Shown here piece by piece: positions 32,211 to 41,682 of a stretch of DNA of 64,000 bases. The stretch comes from Cyanomargarita calcarea GSE-NOS-MK-12-04C (GTDB taxonomy: Bacteria; Cyanobacteriota; Cyanobacteriia; Cyanobacteriales; Nostocaceae). Position numbers and translations under genes: made by a program. The stretch lies in assembly GCA_019359595.1 (NCBI GenBank), contig JAHHGZ010000010.1:62001-126000 (forward strand), given 5' to 3'. The notes under the pieces were generated by a model, which was not told the origin of the DNA, made no database searches, and was given only the letters and a program-made list of their open reading frames with translations. Numbering within the stretch: the stretch's first letter is position 1; each line of letters begins with the position of its first letter.

Positions 32211-33295
32211 CGTGAAGGTCTCCCACCCAGGACGTTCTTCTTCCAGAGTTCACCCAGGCTATAGTCCTCAAGCCAAGCCTCCAACTCGTGCTGATTTAGT
32301 CTGCGAAGGGAGGATTTCCCGTCATCTCGGTTTACAACAATCACATCATTGGCATCAAATTCGTTGAGTAGTTCCACTGACTGAGTTGAAACAATTACCT
32401 GTCTTTTGGCACTATGTATTAATGATGCCAGGATAGTGATGGCATATGGGTGGAGACCCAGTTCTGGCTCATCAACCAGAATCGTTTTAGGCTGAAAGTC
32501 CTCCGGTTGCAGAAAAACGGTTGCCAGACAAATGAAACGCAGCGTCCCATCCGAAAGCAGATGTGCCTTAAATGGGATATCCTGCCCCCCCTCGAACCAT
32601 TCCAGTTCAATAACCTCCTTGTTTTGTGGAGAAGGACGCAGGTGAAAGTCTCCAAAGAACGGGGCAACAAGTCGAATAGTTTTGACAATTCTTTGATAGG
32701 ATGCTGGGTAGCTGTCACGCAACAGATACAGGAAGGATGCAAGATTGCGTGCATCACTCCGCAGATAGGCGTTGTCATTGATACCGTGCGGTTGTTTTAT
32801 ATAGGCACTGTCACTGGTATCATGAAAATGATAAACCCGCCACTGCTGCATAGCAGACAAAACGTACTCATCAATTCTAGTCCCTGTGCCGACGAAAGCC
32901 TTTGTCTCGAAATGACCCTTACCTATTTCACGCTCACCACTCATGTTCCACCAGAAGGATTCCTCGGCGAACATCAGACGATTGTCCTGGGTTGGTTCTA
33001 AAGTAGCGAAGTATCCATTATTGCCGAAGTATAATTGAAACTCCAATTGTTCTGTTGTTTTACGTCCAAAATGTAATAACGCATCAGGACTGCCTTGACG
33101 GCTGACAAATACTTGCAGGTTTTGCTCAAGCAACTGTCCAACCATGCGGAAGAAGCCAATAAAATTAGATTTACCGGCTCCGTTAGCGCCAATCAAAACG
33201 TTAAGTTTGGAGAGTTCAAGGTCACACTTGGCGATAGACTTGAATCCTTTTAAAACTATTCTCGACAGTTGTTTGTCACTGTTTGTCCCCGTCAT
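32207..33295 (-). CDS. AAA family ATPase (AAA_21 / OLD-like)
   Basis: 362 residues. ABC/SMC-like ATPase fold: Walker A VLIGANGAGKSNFIGFF, signature-like LLSDGTLRFICLATVFLQ, Walker B TILVDEPELGLHPYAI and the His-switch-like VIVSTQSVELLNEF. Similar to the ATPase part of OLD and retron/Septu-type defence proteins. Translationally coupled to the DUF4276 gene (ATGA overlap), so the two form one unit. Confidence 0.88.
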   Translation of the reverse strand: MTGTNSDKQLSRIVLKGFKSIAKCDLELSKLNVLIGANGAGKSNFIGFFRMVGQLLEQNLQVFVSRQGSPDALLHFGRKTTEQLEFQLYFGNNGYFATLEPTQDNRLMFAEESFWWNMSGEREIGKGHFETKAFVGTGTRIDEYVLSAMQQWRVYHFHDTSDSAYIKQPHGINDNAYLRSDARNLASFLYLLRDSYPASYQRIVKTIRLVAPFFGDFHLRPSPQNKEVIELEWFEGGQDIPFKAHLLSDGTLRFICLATVFLQPEDFQPKTILVDEPELGLHPYAITILASLIHSAKRQVIVSTQSVELLNEFDANDVIVVNRDDGKSSLRRLNQHELEAWLEDYSLGELWKKNVLGGRPSR

Positions 33296-33505
33296 AGAGT
33301 AGTCTCCCGATAGACAGGCTTTTTATGTGCTTATCTCATCTTATTTAGTAATTTTCGCACATCTAGCCCCAATACGGCTCTGATAAGCAGGGGATGCATG
33401 GGAGAAAAAAGAGTTATTGAGCAATAATTTTTCTCTCCCTGCTGGACTCAACTAATCTAGCTCTACTGACACAAAGTTCAGGATGACCTGCGTTTTCCAC
33501 AAGAT

Positions 33506-36500
33506 TCAACTCTTCACCGAGATTGGACGTGCTGCTAGATACTCGTACATCTTCCAGCGTGCATCTACTTCTGCTTGTGCTTCTTGCAGCAATTGTTTGG
33601 CTATTTCTGGTTTGCTTTTCACGAGCATCTTAAAACGATTTTCTTGATACATCGACTGTTCGATTGGCTGTGACGGTTGACGCATATCCAATTGCAAGGG
33701 ATTTTTACCCTGCTTTACCAAGTCTGGATTGTAGCGATATAGCAACCAACGACCAGAATCTACTAATGCTTTTTGGTGACTCATTCCCGTTGTCATGTTG
33801 ATGCCGTGGGCGATGCAATGACTGTAGGCGATAATTAATGATGGTCCTTCGTAGGCTTCTGCTTCCAAAAATACTTTTAGGGTATGTTCATCTTTGGCAC
33901 CAAGGGCCACACTTGCGACATAAGCGTTACCGTAGGTCATGGCAATTAACCCCAAATCTTTCTTCGCAGCAGGCTTTCCACTAGCGGCAAATTTCGCGAT
34001 CGCTCCTTTGGGGGTGGCTTGGGATGCTTGTCCACCTGTATTGGAATAGACTTCGGTATCCATGACGAGGATGTTGACGTTGCGATCGCTTGTCAAAACC
34101 CGATCCAATCCGCCAAAGTCGATATCATAAGCCCATCCGTCACCACCGACAATCCAAACGCTTTTTTTGACGAGGTAATCGGCTATCGATTTCAGATTTT
34201 GGATGCGTGGGTCTTGAGTCTCTAACAGTTGTTTGAGCAGGGTAATTCGTTCTCGTTGTTCCCAAATATCAGCTTCTGTTTTTTGCTGGGCATTTAATAT
34301 CGACTGAACCAATTCATCAGGAATTACTTCCCTACTCCCCAATTCTTCTAATAATTCTCTCGCAAATTCGGTATGCTTATCCAAAGATAGACGGAAACCA
34401 TAACCAAATTCGGCGTTATCTTCAAATAAACTATTCGACCAAGCTGGGCCTCTTCCTTCTGAGTTTACCGTCCAAGGGGTTGTGGGGAGGTTCCCACCAT
34501 ATATTGAAGAACAACCTGTCGCATTCGCTATTACCGAGCGATCGCCAAATAGTTGTGTCAGTAATTTTAGGTAGGGTGTTTCACCACATCCGGCACATGC
34601 ACCGGAGAATTCAAATAATGGTTCTTGCAGTTGTTGTTGCCGTATTTGATTGACTTTCAGTTGCTTTCTATCAGGATTGGGCAAATTCAGGAAAAAATTC
34701 CAATTTTCTCGTTCTTGCTCTCTCAATGGCAACTGCAATTCCATATTTATCGCTTTTTTAGCCGGACAAATATCTACACATATAGCGCACCCGGTACAAT
34801 CTTCTGGTGCTACTTGAATCGTAAATTTTTGTTGGGCAAAGTCTTTATCTCTGGCATTAACTGATTTAAAGGTAGGAGGTGCATTTCCCAACTCACTTGC
34901 TTGATAAGCCTTAGCCCTAATCGCACTGTGGGGACAAACCATCACACATTTCCCGCACTGTACGCAGACATCTGTATCCCAAACGGGAATTTCTTCTGCC
35001 ACGTTGCGCTTCTCCCATTTTGCGGTTCCCGTGGGATATGTTCCATCAACTGGCATCGCACTCACAGGTAAATCATCTCCCAACCACGCCATCATTTTAC
35101 CGAGAATTTCCTGCACAAAGGAAGGAGCATCAAGAGCTACAAGATTCTGAATTTCTCTTATACTGCTGACAGTGTTCGGCACATCTACTTTATGTAAGTT
35201 GCTGAGGGTGTTATCTACAGCTTGCAAATTCATCCGAACAACTTCCGCACCCTTCTTCCCATACGTCTTTTCAATCGCTTGTTTAATTTTAGCGATCGCT
35301 TCTTCTTGGGGCAAAACTCCCGCTAATGCAAAGAAACACACCTGCATTATTGTATTAATCCGTCCACCCATGCCACTTTCACGGGCGACTTGAGTAGCAT
35401 TGATGACGTAAAATTTTAGCTGTTTGCTGATAATCTCTTCCTGTGCCTCCCGTGGAAGTCTATCCCACACTGTATCAACATCATAAGGACTGTTAATTAA
35501 AAATGTTGCCCCAAATACAGCCGCTTTTAACACATCAATCCGTTCGATAAATCCCCAATGATGGCAGCCAATGAAGTTCGCTTTGTCAATCAGGTAGGTG
35601 GAACGAATTAACTCCGGTCCGAAACGCAGGTGCGAAACTGTCATCGAACCAGATTTTTTAGAATCGTAGACAAAGTAACCTTGGCCAAAATTATCGGTTT
35701 CTTCTCCAATAATTTTGATGGAATTTTTGTTGGCCCCCACCGTCCCATCAGAACCCAATCCATAGAACATTGCCCGAATGACGTTATCTGCTTCGGTTGA
35801 GAAGTTCGGGTCAAAGGTTAATGAAGTGTTGGTTACGTCGTCGTTGATACCAATAGTAAAGTGATTCTGCGGTTGACTTTGCACCAAATTGTCGAAAATT
35901 CCCTTAACCATTGCTGGAGTAAATTCTTTGGAAGAAAGACCGTAGCGACCCCCAACAATCGATTTTAGATTAACTTTGGCTTCGTGGATGGCTGTAACTA
36001 CATCTAAATACAACGGTTCCCCGATGCTACCGGGTTCTTTGCAGCGGTCGAGGACTGCTATACTGCGGGTGGTTTTGGGCAGTGCTGCTACAAATTGTTG
36101 CACATCAAAGGGACGATACAACCTTACCTTCAAAACACCTACCTTCTCCCCCCGACTGTTGAGATAATCGACTGTTTCATGGACAGTCTCGCAACCAGAA
36201 CCCATAATCACAATTACGCGATCGGCTTCTATTGCACCATGATATTCATATATTTTGTAATACCTCCCAATGCTTGAGCCAAATCTATCCATCGTTCTTT
36301 GGACAATCTCGGGACAAGCATTGTAATAAGGGTTAGCGCTTTCCCTGGCTTGGAAGTGGACATCCGGATTTTGAGCAGTTCCCCGCAACACCGGATGGTC
36401 TGGAGTCAATGCACGGGTACGATGGGCAAATACTAACTTGTCATCAATGAGCGATCGCAAGTCGCTATCATCAAGCAATTTAACTTTTTGAATTTCATGG

Positions 36501-37030
36501 GAGGTGCGGAAACCGTCAAAAAAGTGCATAAACGGTACCCGTGCCTCTAAGGTAGCAGCTTGGGCTATCAAGGCAAAATCATGCGCTTCTTGCACTGAAG
36601 CCGAACACAACAAAGCAAACCCAGTTCCACGAGCTGCCATGACATCACTATGGTCGCCGAAAATTGACAATCCTTGTGTTGCCAGGGAACGGGCCGCAAC
36701 GTGGATAACAGCACTGGTCAGTTCACCAGCAATCTTGTACAGATTCGGAATCATCAATAACAGTCCCTGAGATGAAGTGAAGGTCGCAGTCAGAGAACCT
36801 GTTTGTAATGCTCCATGTGCCGCACCAGCCGCACCCCCTTCGCTCTGCATCTGAATCACACTCGGAACCGTCCCCCAGAGGTTAGGACGACCTTGAGAGG
36901 ACCAAGTATCAGTCCATTCACCCATCGACGAAGAGGGGGTGATAGGATAGATGGCAATCACTTCACTTAATTTGTAAGCTATTCTAGCTACACCTTCATT
37001 CCCATCAATTGTTGCAAATTTATGCATCAT
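33506..37030 (-). CDS. nifJ: Pyruvate:ferredoxin (flavodoxin) oxidoreductase
   Basis: 1174 residues, the full single-chain length. Domains in order: pyrimidine-binding domain (AYKLSEVIAIYPITPSSSMG), transketolase-like domain II, CoA-binding region, two [4Fe-4S] clusters (CVQCGKCVMVCPHSAIR and CTGCAICVDICPAKK), an extra proximal cluster with Cys in GACAGCGETPYLK, and the TPP-binding GGDGWAYDIDFGGLDRV. It oxidises pyruvate to acetyl-CoA and reduces ferredoxin or flavodoxin, serving fermentation or nitrogen fixation. It is transcribed alone, with no nif genes nearby. Confidence 0.97.
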   Translation of the reverse strand: MMHKFATIDGNEGVARIAYKLSEVIAIYPITPSSSMGEWTDTWSSQGRPNLWGTVPSVIQMQSEGGAAGAAHGALQTGSLTATFTSSQGLLLMIPNLYKIAGELTSAVIHVAARSLATQGLSIFGDHSDVMAARGTGFALLCSASVQEAHDFALIAQAATLEARVPFMHFFDGFRTSHEIQKVKLLDDSDLRSLIDDKLVFAHRTRALTPDHPVLRGTAQNPDVHFQARESANPYYNACPEIVQRTMDRFGSSIGRYYKIYEYHGAIEADRVIVIMGSGCETVHETVDYLNSRGEKVGVLKVRLYRPFDVQQFVAALPKTTRSIAVLDRCKEPGSIGEPLYLDVVTAIHEAKVNLKSIVGGRYGLSSKEFTPAMVKGIFDNLVQSQPQNHFTIGINDDVTNTSLTFDPNFSTEADNVIRAMFYGLGSDGTVGANKNSIKIIGEETDNFGQGYFVYDSKKSGSMTVSHLRFGPELIRSTYLIDKANFIGCHHWGFIERIDVLKAAVFGATFLINSPYDVDTVWDRLPREAQEEIISKQLKFYVINATQVARESGMGGRINTIMQVCFFALAGVLPQEEAIAKIKQAIEKTYGKKGAEVVRMNLQAVDNTLSNLHKVDVPNTVSSIREIQNLVALDAPSFVQEILGKMMAWLGDDLPVSAMPVDGTYPTGTAKWEKRNVAEEIPVWDTDVCVQCGKCVMVCPHSAIRAKAYQASELGNAPPTFKSVNARDKDFAQQKFTIQVAPEDCTGCAICVDICPAKKAINMELQLPLREQERENWNFFLNLPNPDRKQLKVNQIRQQQLQEPLFEFSGACAGCGETPYLKLLTQLFGDRSVIANATGCSSIYGGNLPTTPWTVNSEGRGPAWSNSLFEDNAEFGYGFRLSLDKHTEFARELLEELGSREVIPDELVQSILNAQQKTEADIWEQRERITLLKQLLETQDPRIQNLKSIADYLVKKSVWIVGGDGWAYDIDFGGLDRVLTSDRNVNILVMDTEVYSNTGGQASQATPKGAIAKFAASGKPAAKKDLGLIAMTYGNAYVASVALGAKDEHTLKVFLEAEAYEGPSLIIAYSHCIAHGINMTTGMSHQKALVDSGRWLLYRYNPDLVKQGKNPLQLDMRQPSQPIEQSMYQENRFKMLVKSKPEIAKQLLQEAQAEVDARWKMYEYLAARPISVKS

Positions 37031-37876
37031 TTTCTCCTAGTAGATTGCCCCAATTGCCGATGGGTAAATATATATATGCGTTTATTTAGAAATTAGTATC
37101 TCATCCTATTTTTCGTTTTCCTTGATATGTATTAGTAATGTACTCAAGGATATAAAGTATTGTGTAGAAGGGCTTTGCTGAAATTTTATTTTTGTTTGGG
37201 GTGGAGGTTCGAGAGTTTTTAGCTTTGCTTCATTGCCAAAAAAAATAACCGCTGATGCACGCAGATGAAGAAGAGGCTACCAAGCTGGCACTAAAAATCA
37301 TGGATTAGCTCATATCTTCTGCCTTGCGTATAAACCACATATAGCCAATATTTTGTGTTATCAAAAAATACCTAAAAATACTACGTTAGTCTAGTCCATT
37401 TTAATGGACTTGTGCTATTAGACAGGGACTTATAGTCCCTGGCGGGTAGGGACGTTAATCGATTCTCCAGGGTAATAACAGTGATAATTTTGACATTCTT
37501 TTCTAGAAATACAAAATATCAGTAAAGGAATAAAGATTTATTAATGTCGAAAATTTGCCCTCATCCCCAACCCTTCTCCCCTGGAGAGAAGGGAGCTAGA
37601 AATCTTGTTGGGTGAGGGCAAATCCGGGTCTTATTTAATCCACATTCCTAAGCGACTTGGTGTCCTGCGACCGAATCAGATTTTTTCTGTGAATCATATA
37701 CCGTCGTCGGTCTAACGCACCCTACAGGAATTTTATCTTTATTTTATAAACACCATCTCAGAGGAATGTCCCAAAAAAGCGCTACCATTGAGGCTGCGAT
37801 GCCGAAGGCGACCACTTCGTGGTATCGCTTCTTCCCAAAGCGATGTATTATAGAAAAAATTTAACAGAAGTTAACA
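37031..37876. other. 846-bp intergenic region with several dispersed repeats
   Basis: No gene. It contains the nifJ promoter side, an AACCGC-type fragment near 37248, a palindromic element at 37553-37623 and a short GCGATGCC...GGTATCGC repeat at about 37796-37840. That last motif recurs near 48467-48510. Confidence 0.6.
37553..37623. repeat. Palindromic 'ATTTGCCCTCA' element
   Basis: Both ends read ATTTGCCCTCA inward (the right one on the opposite strand), and TTCTCCC/GGGAG-type arms lie inside. A 71-bp hairpin-forming unit of the kind scattered between genes in Nostocales. No coding capacity. Confidence 0.7.
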
Positions 37877-38173
37877 ATGGTAGAACGCCCAATCAAAAAA
37901 TCTGAACGTCAGACCAAACCTGAGACTGACAGCAATTCCGAGAATGCGGATTTTACTCCTCCTGTTAAATCCACCAATCCTAAAAGTTCAAAAAGCAGCG
38001 ATGGTCGCTCGTCGGGTAGAGACAGAGACAAAAAAGCCTCCTTTGGGGACGACTCCAGACAACCAAGTAATCCTGCCCTAGCTCGTGGCCCAAAACCTGT
38101 TAAACCTCAACCCAAGGTTGAACCAGAGCCTGAAACTTTGGAGGAACCTATCTCCGAGGAGACTCAAGATTAA
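37877..38173 (+). CDS. Disordered conserved hypothetical protein
   Basis: 98 residues rich in Lys, Ser, Pro and Glu, with no predicted folded core. Starts MVERPIKKSERQTKPETD; I recall similar openings in other filamentous cyanobacteria but no function. It is followed by a strong terminator, and ends acidic (EEPISEETQD). Confidence 0.7.
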   Translation: MVERPIKKSERQTKPETDSNSENADFTPPVKSTNPKSSKSSDGRSSGRDRDKKASFGDDSRQPSNPALARGPKPVKPQPKVEPEPETLEEPISEETQD

Positions 38174-38218
38174 TATCTTCATGTATATATAAGTATATTC
38201 TAAATGAAGATGAAGTTC

Positions 38219-38250
38219 AAAAAAGCTCGCGTGTAAAGCGGGCTTTTTTG
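38219..38250 (+). terminator. Intrinsic terminator after the disordered-protein gene
   Basis: AAAAAAGCTCGC (38219-38230) pairs with GCGGGCTTTTTT (38238-38249) around a 7-base loop, giving a GC stem followed by a T run. Positioned 46 bases after the stop of the upstream gene. Confidence 0.85.
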
Positions 38251-38451
38251 TATAAATACGCAAAGAATTGGTAAGCGCTAAATTCAGTAGGTCGTAATCT
38301 TTTCTCTTAAAAAAGGCAATCCTCTTGCATTAATAAGGCTATCAAATCATTTAGCTTGGATTGATGAATGGGCAGAGATTCGCAGATAATATTACCCTAC
38401 GATTTGTTGCCTTACAATGGACACTAAACCAAGAAAATTGCGAAGCAGACA

Positions 38452-38730
38452 ATGAGTACCACAGATAATTCCCCAATGGATGATAGGTCGTCAGCAGATG
38501 TAATATCTGTGGCAGAGTTACAGCTTCAACTTAATGATTTACTCAAACAATTATCACCGGAACGCTTACAGGTACTTGCTGATTTTGCCGCTTACTTGGC
38601 AAATGCTGAAAGCGAAGCTGCAACCCAAGAACTTTTAGCAATTCCTGGATTGTTAGAGCGAGTTAAACACTCATCAGCAACCCCTAAAACCCAATACGCA
38701 AACTGGAGAACTCTTCGCTCCGATGTATGA
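38452..38730 (+). CDS. Antitoxin-like protein of a RelE/ParE module
   Basis: 92 residues, helical and acidic: VISVAELQLQLNDLLKQL, SPERLQVLADFAAYLAN, AIPGLLERV. This layout is typical of the DUF2281-like antitoxins paired with cyanobacterial RelE/ParE toxins. Its end overlaps the start of the toxin-like gene by 8 bases, which supports a two-gene module. Confidence 0.75.
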   Translation: MSTTDNSPMDDRSSADVISVAELQLQLNDLLKQLSPERLQVLADFAAYLANAESEAATQELLAIPGLLERVKHSSATPKTQYANWRTLRSDV

Positions 38731-38962
38731 AGTTCTGCTACATCCCGATGCTCAACAGGTGTATGTCAATGCTAACAAAGCCCTAGCCAAAAAAATTGCT
38801 CGATGTTTGGAACACCTAGAACAAACTCCGCGTTCGCACCCAAATATTAAAGCCCTCAAGGGAGATTATACAGGGTATTATCGTTACCGAATCGGGGATT
38901 ATAGGGTCATACAAGTATTTGTTGTGGCAATTGCTCATCGTAGTGAAGCATACGAATCATGA
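38723..38962 (+). CDS. RelE/ParE-type toxin with an internal deletion
   Basis: 79 residues. YEVLLHPDAQQVYVNANK, RCLEHLEQTPRSHPNIKALKG, YYRYRIGDYRVI and AIAHRSEAYE match RelE-type mRNA interferases. Between DYRVI and QVFVVAIAHR the usual IDDE-containing strand, about 8 residues, is missing. The deletion is in frame but should break the central sheet, so the toxin may be inactive. Confidence 0.75.
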   Translation: MYEVLLHPDAQQVYVNANKALAKKIARCLEHLEQTPRSHPNIKALKGDYTGYYRYRIGDYRVIQVFVVAIAHRSEAYES

Positions 38963-39095
38963 ATGCGATCGCTAAAGAGAAAAAAACCATCTTTTGCATA
39001 CTACAATATAATACAGATAGTTTATGATCTGATCTAAGCTTTGCGCTTATGTATACGCTAACATACATAAAATTGAGTATATTAGACAACTAACT

Positions 39096-39777
39096 ATGTA
39101 TGAAGCCTTCATCGATCTGGACGAATTAATAGTACGTTGTAGAGACAAGCAAGCTAAACGAAAAAAAAGTAAAAGAGCTTTGGCAGTTTGAATCAGATAT
39201 TCCCAAAAAAGCGCTTAAACCATTTGAATTACTTTCAATTATCGAAATATCAGATATTGAAAGATTATTTGAAGATAGAAGCCGATGCGCTCATCCTTCA
39301 ATGACATCTTTAGAAGAACCATTCGAGGCAACAGCCGAATTGGCACGTTATCACTTAAGAAGTGCTGTTACACATCTTTTAGAAAGACTACCAGTTCAAG
39401 GTCGCGCTGCTCGTGATAGAATTTTTGAAGATATTAAATCTGAGTATTTCCCAACAGACTCAGAACTGGCGATCAAGTATTTTCAAAAAAGCCCTTTAGC
39501 TCGCGCTCGTTTGGCTCTAATCAAAGATATTATTGTCGGGTTAACAATCAGTTTATTAACAGAAAACCTTCCTGAAGATGAAAGAGCGCGTCAATTCTCT
39601 GCAATTGATGCAATATCAAATATGTACCCTGAACAAACAAGAGAGATTTTAAATGAAAAATTGTCTACACATACAACTAAAAAAATTGGGCAAACTGAGG
39701 ATTATAATAATCGCACCATCTTTGTATTTAAGAAGCTTCAGACAAAAGAATATCTATCTTCTCATCTTCTTCCATAG
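39096..39777 (+). pseudogene. Frameshifted and internally deleted hypothetical gene
   Basis: The start MYEAFIDLDELIVRCRDKQ is in one frame; the remainder (VKELWQFESDIPKKALKPF, IERLFEDRSRCAHPSMTS, FEATAELARYHLRSAV) is in another, up to 39777. I recognise the parts as one cyanobacterial protein whose middle segment is missing, so the gene has lost about 50 codons and its frame. The longest intact piece begins at an internal ATG at 39301. Confidence 0.7.
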
Positions 39778-40033
39778 CCTCCCACGCATTGGGAACAGCA
39801 ACATTTAACCACCACGACCAAAATTCTAAACGCTTCGCAGAATCTGATTTTCCAGAAATATTTTCCCATACTGTACCATTTGCATAGGCACAAGCAGCAA
39901 AAAAAGCAGCATCATTCCCTTCTATATCTCGATTATCTGTCAGATTCAAATCAATTTCATCTGGGTCAAAATTCTCATCAAAAATTGTAGTATCCAGGGC
40001 TGCAACTGCTGCACATCCAACAGTAAAAGTCAT
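39728..40033 (-). CDS. Imm5-like hypothetical protein
   Basis: 101 residues, acidic, with DNRDIEGNDAAFFAACAYAN and a tryptophan-rich KRLEFWSWWLNVAVPNAW segment reminiscent of the Imm5 family of polymorphic-toxin immunity proteins. The assignment is tentative. It ends tail to tail over the end of the pseudogene at 39777 and is 35 bases downstream of the gene at 40069-40383, probably in one transcript. Confidence 0.5.
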   Translation of the reverse strand: MTFTVGCAAVAALDTTIFDENFDPDEIDLNLTDNRDIEGNDAAFFAACAYANGTVWENISGKSDSAKRLEFWSWWLNVAVPNAWEAMEEDEKIDILLSEAS

Positions 40034-40068
40034 ACCAGAATCTATCGGTTAAATTGTATGATTAAATT

Positions 40069-40383
40069 TTAATAATATTCTTTGACTTTACTTTCATCTT
40101 GCTCTAGAGATATATGCTTATTTTGTTTGATAGCTTGTGTCCATTTTATATTTAATAAATCCCAACCGGTAACCGTAGCAACATTATCACTTACGGCAAT
40201 ACTTTTTCGATTACTCATCTTTGGTTTAACCAATCTGCCACTTCTCAGAATAGAATATATTTCTTCCGCCGTTTTTTGAAAATTATTGGCTCTATTAATA
40301 TCTGCCATTATTTGTGCAGCAATCACTGACTCAAGATTGAACACCAAATCTTGAATATTTGCTACAACTTCTATATTCGGCAT
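40069..40383 (-). CDS. Hypothetical protein upstream of the Imm5-like gene
   Basis: 104 residues, no signal or membrane segment. Contains NIQDLVFNLESVIAAQIMAD and a basic GRLVKPKMSNRKSIAVS stretch. I do not recognise the family. The two-gene arrangement with the Imm5-like gene could be a short toxin or toxin fragment with its immunity protein, but nothing in the sequence proves a toxin fold. Confidence 0.5.
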   Translation of the reverse strand: MPNIEVVANIQDLVFNLESVIAAQIMADINRANNFQKTAEEIYSILRSGRLVKPKMSNRKSIAVSDNVATVTGWDLLNIKWTQAIKQNKHISLEQDESKVKEYY

Positions 40384-40479
40384 ATCTTTAAAGTATTTTC
40401 ATATTTATCAGACCTTAAACAGGCTTTGTTGAGCTTATTATAGAGTAAAATTCCCTGGCAAATTAAGGAGATAAGTCGA

Positions 40480-40925
40480 TTGCAAATTAGCGAAGATGAC
40501 CTGACAGGTAAAAATATCGCTGACCTTCTTTGGGAACATCTCGAAAATATGCATGAGATTACCCCATCTGAAAGCGTTCATGCTCTTGATTTAGAGGCAT
40601 TGAGATCGCCCGATATTACTTTCTGGTCGGCTTGGGAGGGTTCGGAATTACTCGGATGCGGGGCACTGAAAGAGTTAGATTCAAGAAGTGATCAATGCGA
40701 ACCGTCAAGGCTCATCGCCGTAAGGGTATCGCTTCTAAGATTCTTGAACACATTATCAAAGAAGCCCAACGGCGTGCTTACGACTGCCTGAACTTGGAAA
40801 CAGGGGCTTTTCCTGAGTTCGACCCAGCACGAGCCTTATATACACGGTATGGATTCGAGTACCGAGGTTCATTCGCTGACTATATTGATGACCCGAATAG
40901 CGTATTTATGACGAAAAAGGTCTAG
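40480..40925 (+). pseudogene. GNAT acetyltransferase broken by a frameshift
   Basis: The first half (40480-about 40690, TTG start with an AAGGAG site) gives VHALDLEALRSPDITFWSAW and LLGCGALKELD. The second half in another frame (from 40695) gives MRTVKAHRRKGIASKILEHI, the acetyl-CoA-binding motif, then ARALYTRYGFEYRGSFADYI and FMTKKV. Together they are a complete YjgM/ElaA-like acetyltransferase with a small deletion at the junction, just before the CoA-binding strand. Confidence 0.85.
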
Positions 40926-40966
40926 GACTCGCTTCTCAAAATTGAGCAACAGAGTTGAGCAGTAAC

Positions 40967-41311
40967 CTAAGAATTTGTATTAATTGCCTTATCTGCTGCA
41001 ATACTCAATACTTCATCCATCCAAGCATTAATACTTTTACCTGCTTTAGAAGCTGCGATAAAAATCTTGCGATGATGTTCTGGTGTAGTACGAAAGGGAA
41101 GTTTCCCAGAAAAAGGTTTGTCGGGTTCTTCCCCTAAGTCTTCACAAAAAGCAAGATAATCATCTACCGATTTATGAAATTCTTGACCAGCTTCCTCGAC
41201 TGTTTTACCTTTAAATGTCACTACATCATTAATATCTAATACACGCCCAAAAATAATTCCTGCTTCTACATCAACTTCTAAATTTGCTGTATATCCTTTA
41301 TAAGTCATCAT
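40967..41311 (-). CDS. hicB: HicB-type antitoxin
   Basis: 114 residues. The N-terminal RNase H-like HicB fold is recognisable from MTYKGYTANLEVDVEAGIIF, then GRVLDINDVVTFKGKTVEEA and DYLAFCEDLG. A C-terminal ribbon-helix-helix (PEHHRKIFIAASKAGKSINA, WMDEVL) binds DNA for autoregulation. It lies 17 bases downstream of the hicA gene in the common toxin-first order. Confidence 0.9.
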   Translation of the reverse strand: MMTYKGYTANLEVDVEAGIIFGRVLDINDVVTFKGKTVEEAGQEFHKSVDDYLAFCEDLGEEPDKPFSGKLPFRTTPEHHRKIFIAASKAGKSINAWMDEVLSIAADKAINTNS

Positions 41312-41328
41312 AGTTTTAACTTTAAAAT

Positions 41329-41613
41329 TTACCGATCGCCATTTACTAATGTTTCTGGTTCAATGCCTGCCTTAAGTAAAAATTCTCGAACTGATTTTAC
41401 TGCTCCTTTATCAGTTTCTTTTTCTGGATGCGGTTCATGAAATACAGCCTTGACATCGTTTAATTTCACTCTCACTCGCGAACCTTGACCTTGACTTACA
41501 TCAGCACCTAAAGCCATAAACAATTTTTCAATATCCTGCCAAACAATATTTGCAGGAATCGGATTTGTAAAAATAGATTCCAAAACCTGACGCTGTTTGT
41601 TATTTAAATCCAT
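41329..41613 (-). CDS. hicA: HicA-type mRNA interferase toxin
   Basis: 94 residues. VWQDIEKLFMALGADVSQGQ followed by GSRVRVKLNDVKAVFHEPHP and VREFLLKAGI are the HicA double-stranded-RNA-binding-like fold. In this subfamily the position of the usual catalytic His (GSH) is Arg, and His residues sit in FHEPHP instead. Upstream of and co-transcribed with hicB. Confidence 0.88.
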   Translation of the reverse strand: MDLNNKQRQVLESIFTNPIPANIVWQDIEKLFMALGADVSQGQGSRVRVKLNDVKAVFHEPHPEKETDKGAVKSVREFLLKAGIEPETLVNGDR

Positions 41614-41682
41614 CTAGCAGTAACAATTTGTAATACATACATTTATCAACAAATTAAACCACATTTTTATTTATGATATCAC

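Noticed and set aside
32450-33001. 183-codon plus-strand frame opposite the AAA ATPase gene
   Set aside because: Shadow of the ATPase gene; no start signal and no recognisable domain.
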